Shown one piece after another: positions 16,839 to 25,409 of a DNA stretch of 64,000 nt; the stretch's first letter is position 1, and every line of letters starts with the position of its first letter. The stretch spans positions 4,488,657 to 4,552,656 of the forward strand of contig NZ_CM007717.1 of the NCBI RefSeq assembly GCF_002019855.1. The letters run 5' to 3'. This DNA comes from Streptomyces antibioticus (lineage in GTDB: Bacteria > Actinomycetota > Actinomycetes > Streptomycetales > Streptomycetaceae). Under the pieces are notes generated by a model. The model worked only from the letters and a program-made list of their open reading frames with translations, was not told the origin of the DNA and made no database searches. The position numbers and the translations under genes were made by a program.

Positions 16839-18290
16839 GTGACGACGATGACGGAAGCGTCCGTACGCGAGTTCAAGATGCCGGACGTGGGCGAGGGCCT
16901 CACCGAGGCCGAGATCCTCAAGTGGTACGTCCAGCCCGGTGACACGGTCACCGACGGCCAGGTGGTGTGCGAGGTCGAGACGGCCAAGGCCGCCGTCGAG
17001 CTGCCCATCCCGTACGACGGTGTGGTCCGCGCGCTGCACTTCCCCGAGGGCACCACGGTCGACGTGGGCATGTCCATCATCGCGGTGGACGTGTCCGGCG
17101 GCGCGGCCGAGGCCCCGGCGCCCGCTCCGGAGGCGGCCCCGGCCGCCGCGCCGGCCGTCGAAGAGCCGAAGTCCGCGGGGTCCGGCCGTCAGCCGGTCCT
17201 CGTCGGGTACGGCGTGGCCGCGTCCTCCACCAAGCGCCGCCCCCGCAAGGGTGCGGAGATCTCGGCCCAGGAGCCGGCCCAGCAGCCGGCCGCGGCCGCC
17301 GTCCAGGCCGAGCTGAACGGCCACGGGCCCGCCCCGGCCGCCGCCCCGACAGGCGCCCCGGCAGGCAAGGACCGTCCGCTGGCCAAGCCGCCGGTGCGCA
17401 AGCTCGCCAAGGACCTGGGCGTCGATCTGACGACGGTCAGCCCGACCGGCCCGGACGGCATCATCACCCGTGAGGACGTCCACGCGGCGGCGGCCCCGGC
17501 CCAGGCGCCCGCGCCGGTCGCGGCCCCGCAGGCGGCCGTGCCCGCGGTGTCCGCCCCGGTCCCGGCGCCGGCCGCCTCGTACGACGCGGTGCGGGAGACC
17601 CGTATTCCGGTCAAGGGCGTCCGCAAGGCGACGGCGGCGGCGATGGTCGGCTCGGCGTTCACGGCCCCGCACGTCACGGAGTTCGTGACGGTCGACGTGA
17701 CGCGCACGCTGAAGCTCGTCGAGGAGCTGAAGCAGGACAAGGACATGCAGGGGCTGCGGGTCAACCCGCTGCTGCTGATCGCCAAGGCCCTGCTGGTCGC
17801 CATCCGCCGCAACCCGGAGATCAACGCCTCCTGGGACGAGGCGGCGCAGGAGATCGTCCAGAAGCACTACGTCAATCTGGGCATCGCCGCGGCCACCCCG
17901 CGCGGTCTGATCGTGCCGAACATCAAGGACGCGCACGCCAAGACGCTGCCGCAGCTCGCCGAGTCGCTGGGCGAGCTGGTGGCGACGGCACGGGAGGGGA
18001 AGACGTCCCCGGCCGCGATGCAGGGCGGCACCGTCACCATCACCAACGTCGGTGTCTTCGGCGTCGACACCGGCACGCCGATCCTCAACCCGGGCGAGTC
18101 CGCGATCCTCGCGGTCGGTGCGATCAAGCTCCAGCCGTGGGTCCACAAGGGCAAGGTGAAGCCCCGTCAGGTCACCACCCTGGCGCTGAGCTTCGACCAC
18201 CGTCTGGTCGACGGCGAACTGGGCTCCAAGGTCCTGGCCGATGTGGCGGCGGTGCTGGAACAGCCCAAACGCCTGATCACCTGGGCCTGA
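16839..18290 (+). CDS. bkdC: Dihydrolipoamide acyltransferase (E2), second copy
   Basis: 483 aa. The lipoyl domain carries the modified Lys in ETAKAAVE (about K50). A long Ala/Pro linker, a subunit-binding domain (about 182-218, LAKPPVRKLAKDLGVDL), another Ala/Pro linker and the catalytic acyltransferase domain with DHRLVDG near the C-terminus follow. GTG at 16839 has GGAG 6 nt upstream; an ATG at 16848 is an alternative. It is the last gene of the bkdABC operon, and a strong hairpin follows. Compared with the E2 at 475-1812 it has longer linkers. Confidence 0.95.
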   Translation: MTTMTEASVREFKMPDVGEGLTEAEILKWYVQPGDTVTDGQVVCEVETAKAAVELPIPYDGVVRALHFPEGTTVDVGMSIIAVDVSGGAAEAPAPAPEAAPAAAPAVEEPKSAGSGRQPVLVGYGVAASSTKRRPRKGAEISAQEPAQQPAAAAVQAELNGHGPAPAAAPTGAPAGKDRPLAKPPVRKLAKDLGVDLTTVSPTGPDGIITREDVHAAAAPAQAPAPVAAPQAAVPAVSAPVPAPAASYDAVRETRIPVKGVRKATAAAMVGSAFTAPHVTEFVTVDVTRTLKLVEELKQDKDMQGLRVNPLLLIAKALLVAIRRNPEINASWDEAAQEIVQKHYVNLGIAAATPRGLIVPNIKDAHAKTLPQLAESLGELVATAREGKTSPAAMQGGTVTITNVGVFGVDTGTPILNPGESAILAVGAIKLQPWVHKGKVKPRQVTTLALSFDHRLVDGELGSKVLADVAAVLEQPKRLITWA

Positions 18291-18309
18291 GCCCGGCAGG
18301 TGCCACACA

Positions 18310-18343
18310 GGAGCCGCGCACTCGATTCCGGGTGCGCGGCTCC
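18310..18343. terminator. Bidirectional terminator after bkdC
   Basis: A perfect 12-bp stem (GGAGCCGCGCAC with its complement) and a 10-nt loop lie between the convergent bkdC and MFS genes. Confidence 0.85.
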
Positions 18344-18361
18344 CGTGCGTCGTCGTGCGGA

Positions 18362-19675
18362 CTACGCCGGCACGTGCACCGTCTCCACCCGGCTCGCCAC
18401 CAGCCGCTCGCGCTCCCGGCGGGCCGCCCGGCCGCGCAGCCGCAGGATCTGGCTGACGCCGAGCGCCTGGAGCAGGAAGACGCAGGAGAAGGCGATCGTG
18501 TAGTCGCCGCCGGTCGCGTCGAGCAGGACGCCGATCAGGAACAGGGTGGTCATCGAGGCGACGAAGCCGCCCATGTTGGTGATGCCGGAGGCGGTGCCCT
18601 GCCGCTCGGGCGGGTTCGCCGGGCGGGCGAAGTCGAAGCCGAGCATGGAGGCCGGGCCACAGGCGCCGAGCACCACGCACAGCGTGATCAGCAGCCACAT
18701 CGGGGCGGGCCCGCCGGGGTGGGCCAGGGTGACGGCCCACACCAGCGCGGTCGCGCCGACCGTGCCCAGGGCCAGCGGCAGCCGCGCCTCGTGGTGCCGG
18801 GCGACAACCTGGCCGTAGACCAGGCCGAAGACCATGTTGGACAGCACGACCAGGGTCAGCAGTTCGCCGGCCGTGGCCCGCGACAGGCCCTGGGCCTCCA
18901 CCAGGAACGGCAGGCCCCACAGGAGCAGGAACACCATCGCCGGGAACTGGGTGGTGAAGTGCACCCACAGCCCGAGCCGGGTGCCCGGCTCCCGCCAGGA
19001 CGCGGCGATCTGACGGCGGACGTAGGCGGCGCCGTGGTGCGGGAAGGGCTCCGGCTCATGGCCCTCGGGGTGGTCCTTGAGGAAGAGCACGAGCAGGACG
19101 AGGACGACCACCCCGGCGAGCGCGCTGCCCGCGAACGCGGCCGTCCAGCCCACGCCGTGCAGCAGCCGGGCCAGGACCAGCGTGGAGACGAGGTTGCCCG
19201 CCATGCCCGCCAGCCCGGCGAGCTGCGCCACCAGCGGCCCGCGCCGCGCCGGGAACCAGCGGGTGCCCAGCCGCAGCACGCTGATGAACGTCATCGCGTC
19301 CCCGCACCCGAGCAGCGCCCGCGAGGCGAGCGCCGTGCCGTACGAGGGGGAGAACGCGAAGCCCAGTTGTCCGGCCGTGAACAGCACCACGCCGATGGTC
19401 AGCACCTTCTTGGTGCCGAGCCGGTCGACGAGCAGCCCGACGGGTATCTGCATGCCCGCGTAGACCAGGAGCTGGAGGATCGAGAAGGTCGACAGGGCCG
19501 AGGCGTTCACCTGGAAGCGGTCGGCGGCGTCGAGCCCGGCCACGCCCAGCGAGGTGCGGAAGATGACGGCGACGAAGTAGACCGAGACGCCGATCCCCCA
19601 GACGGCCACCGCGCGACGCCCGCCGGGCGGATCACCCGGAAGAGTGAATTTCGGGCCGGTTCCGCCGGCGCTCAC
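18362..19675 (-). CDS. MFS transporter
   Basis: 437 aa with about 12 hydrophobic segments. MFS features include the loop LVDRLGTKK after helix 2 and GCGDAMTFISVLRLGTRWFP with the basic loop after it, similar to sugar-phosphate or organic-anion permeases. The stop is followed by the bkdC terminator. GTG at 19675 overlaps the stop of the GntR gene by 4 bp (GTGA), so the regulator and transporter are co-transcribed. The substrate is unknown; a carboxylate ligand would fit the FadR-type regulator, as inference. Confidence 0.9.
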   Translation of the reverse strand: MSAGGTGPKFTLPGDPPGGRRAVAVWGIGVSVYFVAVIFRTSLGVAGLDAADRFQVNASALSTFSILQLLVYAGMQIPVGLLVDRLGTKKVLTIGVVLFTAGQLGFAFSPSYGTALASRALLGCGDAMTFISVLRLGTRWFPARRGPLVAQLAGLAGMAGNLVSTLVLARLLHGVGWTAAFAGSALAGVVVLVLLVLFLKDHPEGHEPEPFPHHGAAYVRRQIAASWREPGTRLGLWVHFTTQFPAMVFLLLWGLPFLVEAQGLSRATAGELLTLVVLSNMVFGLVYGQVVARHHEARLPLALGTVGATALVWAVTLAHPGGPAPMWLLITLCVVLGACGPASMLGFDFARPANPPERQGTASGITNMGGFVASMTTLFLIGVLLDATGGDYTIAFSCVFLLQALGVSQILRLRGRAARRERERLVASRVETVHVPA

Positions 19676-20358
19676 CGCACCTCCCCGCGGGCCAGGTGCG
19701 AGAACCAGCCGATGTGCCGGTGGACGATCCCGACCGCCCCCTCGGCGTCGCCGGAGCGCAGCGCCTCCAGGATCTCCTCGTGCTCGGTGAGCGTCTTGGC
19801 GATCCGGTCGGGGTGGGAGTGCAGCACCGCGACGCCCATCCGGAGCTGGCGGTCGCGGAGCTGGTCGTAGAGGCGGGCGAGGATCTCGTTGCCGCCGCTG
19901 CGGACGATCTCGGCGTGGAAGCAGCGGTCGGTGACGGCGGCGCCCGCCAGATCACCGGCGGCGGCCTGCTCCTTCTGCCGGGCCAGCAGCTCCTCCAGGC
20001 GTCCGATGAGCCCGGCGGGGGCGGGGACGGCCTTGCGGGCGGCGTGCTCCTCGACCAGCAGCCGGGTCTCCACGACGTCCGCGATCTCCTGCGCGGAGAC
20101 CGGCAGCACCAGGGCGCCCTTCTTCGGGTAGAGCCGGATCAACCCCTCCGCCTCCAGCCGCAGCAGCGCCTCGCGCACCGGGGTCCGCGAGACCCCCACG
20201 GCCTCGGCGAGTTCGCCCTCGGTGAGCAGCACACCGCCCTCGTAACGGCGGTCCAGGACACCCTGTTTGACGTGCGCGTACACACGGTCGGCGGCGGGCT
20301 GCCGCGGGGGAGACGCGGGGGGTGCGGGGGTGGGTGCGGGCGGAGCGGAGGACGGCAT
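19672..20358 (-). CDS. GntR-family regulator, FadR subfamily
   Basis: 228 aa. After a Pro/Ala-rich start comes the winged helix-turn-helix (about 20-82), with LTEGELAEAVGVSRTPVREA and LRLEAEGLIRLYPKKGALV. The FCD ligand-binding domain follows (about 95-220), with metal-ligand candidates in CFHAEIVRSGGN and HEEILEALRSGD. I chose the ATG at 20358 because a -10 box lies 6 nt upstream; longer in-frame starts to 20469 are unlikely. Its TGA overlaps the MFS start. It probably represses its own operon. Confidence 0.9.
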   Translation of the reverse strand: MPSSAPPAPTPAPPASPPRQPAADRVYAHVKQGVLDRRYEGGVLLTEGELAEAVGVSRTPVREALLRLEAEGLIRLYPKKGALVLPVSAQEIADVVETRLLVEEHAARKAVPAPAGLIGRLEELLARQKEQAAAGDLAGAAVTDRCFHAEIVRSGGNEILARLYDQLRDRQLRMGVAVLHSHPDRIAKTLTEHEEILEALRSGDAEGAVGIVHRHIGWFSHLARGEVR

Positions 20359-20364
20359 GCCCAC

Positions 20365-20370
20365 AGGATA
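20365..20370 (-). promoter_or_regulatory. Probable leaderless -10 box of the gntR-MFS operon
   Basis: Read on the minus strand, TATCCT ends 6 nt before the ATG at 20358. The flanking GTTGTATCTATCC contains GntR-like TTGT/ATC elements, so autoregulation is plausible. Confidence 0.5.
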
Positions 20371-20575
20371 GATACAACACGTACGCAAGGGCGGGAACCA
20401 TCCAGCATGCGGGACGCGTGAAGGGGGGGAGAGGGGTGGCCTTCTCGAAACCGGGCCCAGCGGACGCACAACCTTCTGTGCTAGTTACGTGTCACACACC
20501 TGCGGCCCCACTTGCTTTCCCCCCTCAAACTCGGCCGCACTCCAGGGGCATTCGACATTAATCGGGGTATTTCAG

Positions 20576-21478
20576 TTGATAACCGCCACCAAGGGCATCC
20601 GGATCCGCAGAGCAGCCACCGTCGCCATGACGGCCGGGGCCGTGCTCGCGGGCGGAGTCCTCACCGCGGCGCCCGCGCAGGCAGTGGCCACGCCCACCAT
20701 CGCGGCGAAGACCGGCTACCTGATGAACAACGCCAACAGCGCCAAGCTGTACGGCAAGGGCATGGACACCAAGCTGTCCACGGGATCCACCACGAAGATC
20801 ATGACCGCGGCGGTCGTGCTGTCGCAGTCGAACCTCAACCTGGACGCCAAGGTCACGATCCAGAAGGCGTACAGCGACTACATCGTGGCGAACACCGCGT
20901 CCTCCGCGCGCCTGATCGTGGGCGACAAGGTGACGGTCCGCCAGTTGCTCTACGGGCTGATGCTGCCGTCCGGTTGTGACGCCGCGTACGCGCTGGCCGA
21001 CAAGTTCGGCACCGGTTCGACGCGCGCCGCCCGGGTGAAGAACTTCATCGGCAAGATGAACACCAAGGCGAAGTCCTTCGGCATGACGAACACCAAGTTC
21101 GACTCGTTCGACGGCATCGGCAACGGCTCGAACTACTCGACCGCCAAGGACCTCACGAAGCTCGCGAGCAACGCGCTGAAGAACGCCAACTTCCGCGCGA
21201 TCGTCAAGACGAAGTCGTACACCGCCAAGACGATCACCAAGACCGGCACCACCCGCACCATGGCCGCCTGGGTCAACACCAACACGCTGCTCAGCAGCTA
21301 CAGCGGCACCATCGGCGTGAAGACCGGCTCCGGCCCGCAGGCGAAGTACTGCCTCGTCTTCGCCGCCACCCGCAACGGCAAGACCGTCGTGGGCACCGTG
21401 CTGGCCTCCACCTCGGCGTCGGTGCGCGCCTCGGACGCCACGAAGCTGCTCAACTACGGCTTCGCCAAGCTGGGCTGA
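20576..21478 (+). CDS. DD-transpeptidase/carboxypeptidase of the Streptomyces K15 type (peptidase S11)
   Basis: 300 aa from a TTG start at 20576, with a GGGG purine run about 9 nt upstream. The signal peptide has a basic n-region (KGIRIRR), hydrophobic core and AxA cleavage site in APAQA (about residue 37). Penicillin-binding motifs are STTK (SxxK nucleophile), SGC in LMLPSGCDAAYALAD, and KTG in GVKTGSGPQ. The SGC in place of SxN is the hallmark of the K15 enzyme. The secreted enzyme would trim or cross-link peptidoglycan stem peptides. The start is inferred from the signal peptide; no ATG or GTG fits. The 217-bp upstream region (20359-20575) holds no gene. Confidence 0.92.
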   Translation: MITATKGIRIRRAATVAMTAGAVLAGGVLTAAPAQAVATPTIAAKTGYLMNNANSAKLYGKGMDTKLSTGSTTKIMTAAVVLSQSNLNLDAKVTIQKAYSDYIVANTASSARLIVGDKVTVRQLLYGLMLPSGCDAAYALADKFGTGSTRAARVKNFIGKMNTKAKSFGMTNTKFDSFDGIGNGSNYSTAKDLTKLASNALKNANFRAIVKTKSYTAKTITKTGTTRTMAAWVNTNTLLSSYSGTIGVKTGSGPQAKYCLVFAATRNGKTVVGTVLASTSASVRASDATKLLNYGFAKLG

Positions 21479-21504
21479 CGCCCCGGCGCCCGGGCGCCGC
21501 ACCA

Positions 21505-21545
21505 CGGAACGGGCCCGCCGTGTTCACCACGGCGGGCCCGTTCCG
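21505..21545. terminator. Bidirectional terminator, 18-bp stem
   Basis: CGGAACGGGCCCGCCGTG and its exact complement are separated by a 5-nt loop, between the convergent DD-peptidase and isomerase-family genes. Confidence 0.9.
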
Positions 21546-21566
21546 CGTCAGAGCGTTCCGTGGGCG

Positions 21567-22391
21567 CTACTTCGTCACCGCGATGTTCCGCAGGATCGCC
21601 GCCGTCAGGCGCGGGTCGCCCTCCGTCTTCACCCGGTCCGCGACCGCGTCCGGTGTCACCCGGCCGCAGGTCAGCCGGACGAACGTCTCCCAGTCCAGGG
21701 AGAAGGAGGCGGCCGGGCCCAGCGCGGGGGCCGTCTCCAGGGTGCCGCGGCCCTGGATGTCCACCCGGATCGTGCGCAGGAACTCCACCGGACCGTGCAC
21801 GTCGAAGACGACGGCGGAGCTGCGCGGCGCGTCCGAGCGCTCGGCGACCACGGCCGGCAGCTCGGCGAGCAGCACGTCGCGCGCGATGTGCGCGCCGGGG
21901 GAGTCGAGGTTGCCGGGGCGGCCGAGGGCGGCGCGCAGATCCTGCTCGTGCACCCACACGTTGAACGCGTGGCCGCGCATCGACTGCTCCAGCGTCAGCT
22001 CCGTGCCCAGCGGGCCGCGCACCGTGGTGTCCGGCTGCCGTGTCTCGTTCCGCAACTGGCGGTTGCGGCGGATGATCGACAGCTCCAGCTCGGACGTCAT
22101 CTCCGGCGCCGTGTGATGGCGGCGGACGTCGACCTGCGCCTCCATGTACCGCTGGAGGTCGGTGTGGACGTGGTAGAGGTCGCGCGGCAGGGAGTGGATC
22201 GGGCGCGGATCGCCGTACATCTCGCTGTCGAGGCCGATCACATGGGAGACCACGTCACGGACCGACCAGCCGGGGCAGGGCGTCCGCCGGTTCCACTCGC
22301 CTTCCGCAAGCGGCTGGACCAGCTCGGATATCGCTTCGATGGAGTGGGTCCAGGCGTCGGCGTAGGGCTGGAGGGTGGGATGCAGACTCAC
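21567..22391 (-). CDS. Maleylpyruvate isomerase family mycothiol-dependent enzyme
   Basis: 274 aa from the GTG at 22391 (GAGGGG 9 nt upstream). The N-terminal DinB-like four-helix domain carries metal-ligand His candidates in VVSHVIGLDSEMYG and in GHAFNVWVHEQDLRAAL. The C-terminal part (about 185-270) resembles the small MDMPI/SCP2-like domain. Family members use mycothiol, the actinobacterial thiol, for isomerisation or S-transfer. The real substrate is unknown. An upstream ATG at 22460 would add 23 residues that look unstructured. It is divergent from the nitrilase. Confidence 0.88.
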   Translation of the reverse strand: MSLHPTLQPYADAWTHSIEAISELVQPLAEGEWNRRTPCPGWSVRDVVSHVIGLDSEMYGDPRPIHSLPRDLYHVHTDLQRYMEAQVDVRRHHTAPEMTSELELSIIRRNRQLRNETRQPDTTVRGPLGTELTLEQSMRGHAFNVWVHEQDLRAALGRPGNLDSPGAHIARDVLLAELPAVVAERSDAPRSSAVVFDVHGPVEFLRTIRVDIQGRGTLETAPALGPAASFSLDWETFVRLTCGRVTPDAVADRVKTEGDPRLTAAILRNIAVTK

Positions 22392-22572
22392 GGAACGGGA
22401 CCCCTCGGCGGTCGGTACACGGGCGGTTGTGGCGGCGGTGCCAGTGGGCGGTGGCTGCACTCGGCGGGTGTCTCGGGAGGCTAAGTTACGCTGCTGAGAG
22501 GCACCCCGGCAGTGCTTTCGTGTGACGATCGTAGGCCCGTCGGCGCGGGCCGAACGCCAGGACGGTGGTAGT

Positions 22573-23367
22573 GTGCGCGCTTCCTTGCTCCAAGTTGCCG
22601 TGAACGAGGGCGAATCGGTCGAGTTGCGCCGACGCCGGGTCGCCGGACTGGTACGGGAACAGGCCGGGGCGGATCTGGTCGTGCTGCCCGAGCTGTGGAC
22701 GACGGGCGCCTTCGCCTACGAGGAGTTCGCACGCGAGGCGGAACCCCTCGAAGGGCCCACCTTCGAGGCGATGGCCGAGGCCGCGAGCGACGCGGGCGTG
22801 TGGCTGCACGCGGGCTCGATCCCCGAGCGCGACCCCGAGGGCCCGCTCTACAACACCTCGCTCGTCCTCTCCCCCTCCGGTCAGCTCGCCGCGGCCTATC
22901 GCAAGATCCACCGCTTCGGCTTCGACAAGGGCGAGGCGGTGCTGATGGGCGCGGGGCGGGAACTGGTGACGGTCCGTCTGCCGGACACCACCCTCGGTCT
23001 GGGCACCTGCTACGACCTCCGATTCCCCGAACTCTTCCGCGGTCTGGTGGACGCCGGTGCCGAGACCTTCGTCCTCCCGGCGGGCTGGCCGGAGCGCCGC
23101 CGGGCGCACTGGACGCTGCTGGCCCGGGCGCGGGCGGTCGAGAACCAGGCGTTCGTGCTCGCGTGTGGAACGGCCGGGACGCATGCCGGAGTTCCGCAGG
23201 CGGGTCACTCGATCGTGGTGGATCCGTGGGGCGAGGTCCTCGCCGAGGCGGGCCCGGGCGAGGAGGTCCTCACGGTGGAGTTCGATCCGGCGCGGACGGC
23301 CGAGACCCGCGAGCAGTTCCCGGCGCTGAAGGACCGCGTCCTGGGCGTGGAACGGCCCCGCCGCTAG
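22573..23367 (+). CDS. Carbon-nitrogen hydrolase (nitrilase/omega-amidase branch)
   Basis: 264 aa. The catalytic triad is complete: Glu in PELWTTGAF, Lys in YRKIHRFGFD, and Cys in GTCYDLRFPEL. Size and spacing fit the omega-amidase/Nit2-like branch, cytoplasmic amidases that act on 2-oxoamide or small amide substrates. I chose the GTG at 22573 because the conserved beta strand (ASLLQVAVNEGES) follows directly; an in-frame start at 22522 would add 17 residues. A GC-rich hairpin follows the stop codon. Confidence 0.92.
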   Translation: MRASLLQVAVNEGESVELRRRRVAGLVREQAGADLVVLPELWTTGAFAYEEFAREAEPLEGPTFEAMAEAASDAGVWLHAGSIPERDPEGPLYNTSLVLSPSGQLAAAYRKIHRFGFDKGEAVLMGAGRELVTVRLPDTTLGLGTCYDLRFPELFRGLVDAGAETFVLPAGWPERRRAHWTLLARARAVENQAFVLACGTAGTHAGVPQAGHSIVVDPWGEVLAEAGPGEEVLTVEFDPARTAETREQFPALKDRVLGVERPRR

Positions 23368-23397
23368 CGGCCGCCCCGAGGGCGCCCCGGGCGGCCG
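23368..23397. terminator. Hairpin after the nitrilase gene
   Basis: CGGCCGCCC and GGGCGGCCG form a 9-bp stem with a 12-nt loop directly after the TAG. The next gene is convergent, so it may act both ways. Confidence 0.6.
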
Positions 23398-23411
23398 TCC
23401 CGCCTCCCGGC

Positions 23412-23909
23412 TCAGCCGACGCCCCGCTCCTTCTCGGCGAGGTGGATCACGCACACCGTCACCGCGATCAGCAGTGCCGGATCCGCGTCGTCCCGTACGA
23501 CGTCCACGCCGTACGTCTCCCTCACCCGCAGCCAGCGCCGGGAGATCACGGCGAGCAGCTCACCGTCGTACTCGACGGCGAACTCCCGGTCCAGGACCTT
23601 CCCGCTGACGTCGAGTTCCGTGCGGCCGTCCGCCAGGGACACCCGGTAGTGGTTGCGCAGCAGGGACAGGCGTTTGCGGCGGACCGTGGCCAGCGGCTCG
23701 CCGTCCCGCTCGATCACCATGGTGTCCCGCAGCGCCAGCATCTTCTGGCGGATGTCGATGAGGACCCGCCCGCGCGTGTCCTTCAGCTCGAAGGTGTCGC
23801 GCAGCCGGATCGCCTTTCCGTCGACCAGGAACACCTTGTTGCCCTGGTCGTCCTCGATCCAGTAGTCGTCGCCGAAGGACAGCAGCCGGTCGCGTACGAG
23901 GAATCTCAT
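23412..23909 (-). CDS. LURP-one-related (LOR)/tubby-like family protein
   Basis: 165 aa. It opens MRFLVRDRLLSFGDDYWIED and continues as alternating short strands (KVFLVDGKAIRLRDTFELKD, GRVLIDIRQKMLALRDTMVI), the pattern of the 12-stranded LOR/scramblase-like barrel. There is no signal peptide or membrane helix. Bacterial members have no settled function; membrane association is often suggested. The ATG overlaps the stop of the GlxA-type regulator by 4 bp (ATGA at 23906-23909), so the two are co-expressed. Confidence 0.9.
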   Translation of the reverse strand: MRFLVRDRLLSFGDDYWIEDDQGNKVFLVDGKAIRLRDTFELKDTRGRVLIDIRQKMLALRDTMVIERDGEPLATVRRKRLSLLRNHYRVSLADGRTELDVSGKVLDREFAVEYDGELLAVISRRWLRVRETYGVDVVRDDADPALLIAVTVCVIHLAEKERGVG

Positions 23910-24910
23910 GTCCTGACGGCTTCCCCGGCGGCCGGTCCGAAACGCCGCCGGTAGGCCGATGGGCTGAGCCCCGTCTCGCGCCGCACGCGCGCGCGGAGGT
24001 TGGCCGCGGTGCCCAGGCCGCTGCGCGCCGCCACCACGTCGAGCCGCTCCTCCCCGCGCTCGATCAGCCGGCAGGCGAGCGCCACCCGTTCGCCCGTCAG
24101 CCAGGCCAGCGGGGTCGTGCCGAGCTGCGCCCGGAAGCGGCGGTGCAGGGTGGCCGGGCTCACCGCCGCGCGGGCCGCGAGCCCGGCCACCGTCAGCGGC
24201 TCCCCCAGCCGCTCCTGCGCCCACGCCAGCAGGGGCGCCAGCGACTCGTCCGGCACGTCGGGCAGCGGGCGTTCCACGAACTGCCGCTGGCCGCCGTCCC
24301 GGTGCGCGGCGAACACCAGCCGACGCGAGACGGCGTTGGCGATCTCGGCGCCGTGGTCGCGCCGGACGATGTGCAGGCCGAGGTCGAGCGCGGAGGCGCT
24401 GCCCGAGGCGGTGAGGATGTCGCCGTCGTCGACGAAGAGGACGTCCGGTTCGAGGCACACGCGCGGGAAGCGGGCCCGGAACGACTCCGCCCACATCCAG
24501 TGGCAGGCCGCCCGCCGGCCGTCCAGGATCCCGGCCTCGGCCATCGTGAACGCGCCCGAGCAGAAGCCGACCAGCCGCGCGCCACGCGCGTGTGCCCGCC
24601 GTACGGCGTCCAGGACGCGGGGGGAGCGCGGGGTCTCGGTGTCGGGCCGGTTCGGCACGATCAGCGTGTCCGCGTCCTCGGCCGCCTCCAGACCGGCGAC
24701 CCCGGTGAGCGTGAAGAAACCGTCCCGCATCCGGGTGAGCGGCCCGTCCGCGCACAGCCGGAAGTCGTACAGCTCCCGCCCCAGCTCGGGGCGGCGCAGC
24801 CCGAAGACCTCGATGGCGCAGCTCATCTCGAAGGGGTTGGAGTTCTCGTCGACGATCAGCACGACACGGTGGGGCCGAGGCGCGGGCGACTGCGAGGATT
24901 CTTGCGGCAT
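23906..24910 (-). CDS. GlxA-type transcriptional regulator (DJ-1/PfpI plus AraC HTH)
   Basis: 334 aa. The N-terminal amidotransferase-like DJ-1/PfpI domain (about 14-185) has VVLIVDENSNPFEMSCAIEV and the Cys-containing elbow GFCSGAFTMAEAGILDG. The C-terminal AraC domain (about 225-325) has two helix-turn-helices, including LTVAGLAARAAVSPATLHRR and RSGLGTAANLRARVRRETG. Such regulators usually respond to small metabolites and often control amine or betaine catabolism; the ligand here is unknown. It is divergent from the cupin gene, which might be a target. Confidence 0.93.
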   Translation of the reverse strand: MPQESSQSPAPRPHRVVLIVDENSNPFEMSCAIEVFGLRRPELGRELYDFRLCADGPLTRMRDGFFTLTGVAGLEAAEDADTLIVPNRPDTETPRSPRVLDAVRRAHARGARLVGFCSGAFTMAEAGILDGRRAACHWMWAESFRARFPRVCLEPDVLFVDDGDILTASGSASALDLGLHIVRRDHGAEIANAVSRRLVFAAHRDGGQRQFVERPLPDVPDESLAPLLAWAQERLGEPLTVAGLAARAAVSPATLHRRFRAQLGTTPLAWLTGERVALACRLIERGEERLDVVAARSGLGTAANLRARVRRETGLSPSAYRRRFGPAAGEAVRT

Positions 24911-24961
24911 ATGCGATTCCTAGCACTCGCCGGTCCCCGCGGGCCACCCCACGATGGGGAC

Positions 24962-25354
24962 ATGACCAACGAACCCGTCGCGCTCGATGCCGCCCTCGCC
25001 TCCTTCACCCAGCGGTGGAGCCCCCGCATCGTGACCACCGTCAACGACTACGACGTCCGGGTCGCCAAGGTGGAGGGCGAACACCTCTGGCACACCCACG
25101 ACCACACCGACGAGTTCTTCCTGGTCCTCGACGGCGAACTCCACATCGGCCTGCGCGACGAGGCCGGCGAGCGCACGGTCGTCCTCCCCAAAGGCTCGGT
25201 CTTCACCGTCCCCCGCGGCATCGAGCACAAGCCCTACGCCCCGGTCCCCACCGAGATCCTCCTCCTCGAACCCACCGGCACCTCCACGGTCGGCGACCAC
25301 CACGAGGAGATCCCGTCCCATGTGGACGCGACGACGGGGCACACGCTGACATGA
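24962..25354 (+). CDS. Small cupin-domain protein
   Basis: 130 aa, one conserved cupin fold. Motif 1 is WHTHDHTDEFFLVLDGEL with two His and Glu metal ligands; motif 2 is PRGIEHKPYAP with the third His. ATG at 24962 is preceded by GGGGAC. It lies 51 bp from the divergent GlxA-type regulator. Single-domain cupins of this type are isomerases, oxygenases or sensors; none can be chosen here. Confidence 0.9.
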   Translation: MTNEPVALDAALASFTQRWSPRIVTTVNDYDVRVAKVEGEHLWHTHDHTDEFFLVLDGELHIGLRDEAGERTVVLPKGSVFTVPRGIEHKPYAPVPTEILLLEPTGTSTVGDHHEEIPSHVDATTGHTLT

Positions 25355-25409
25355 CGGCCGGTGACCCGAGGCGACGTGACTGTCGGTGGCGGGTGGCACC
25401 CTGGAGGTC

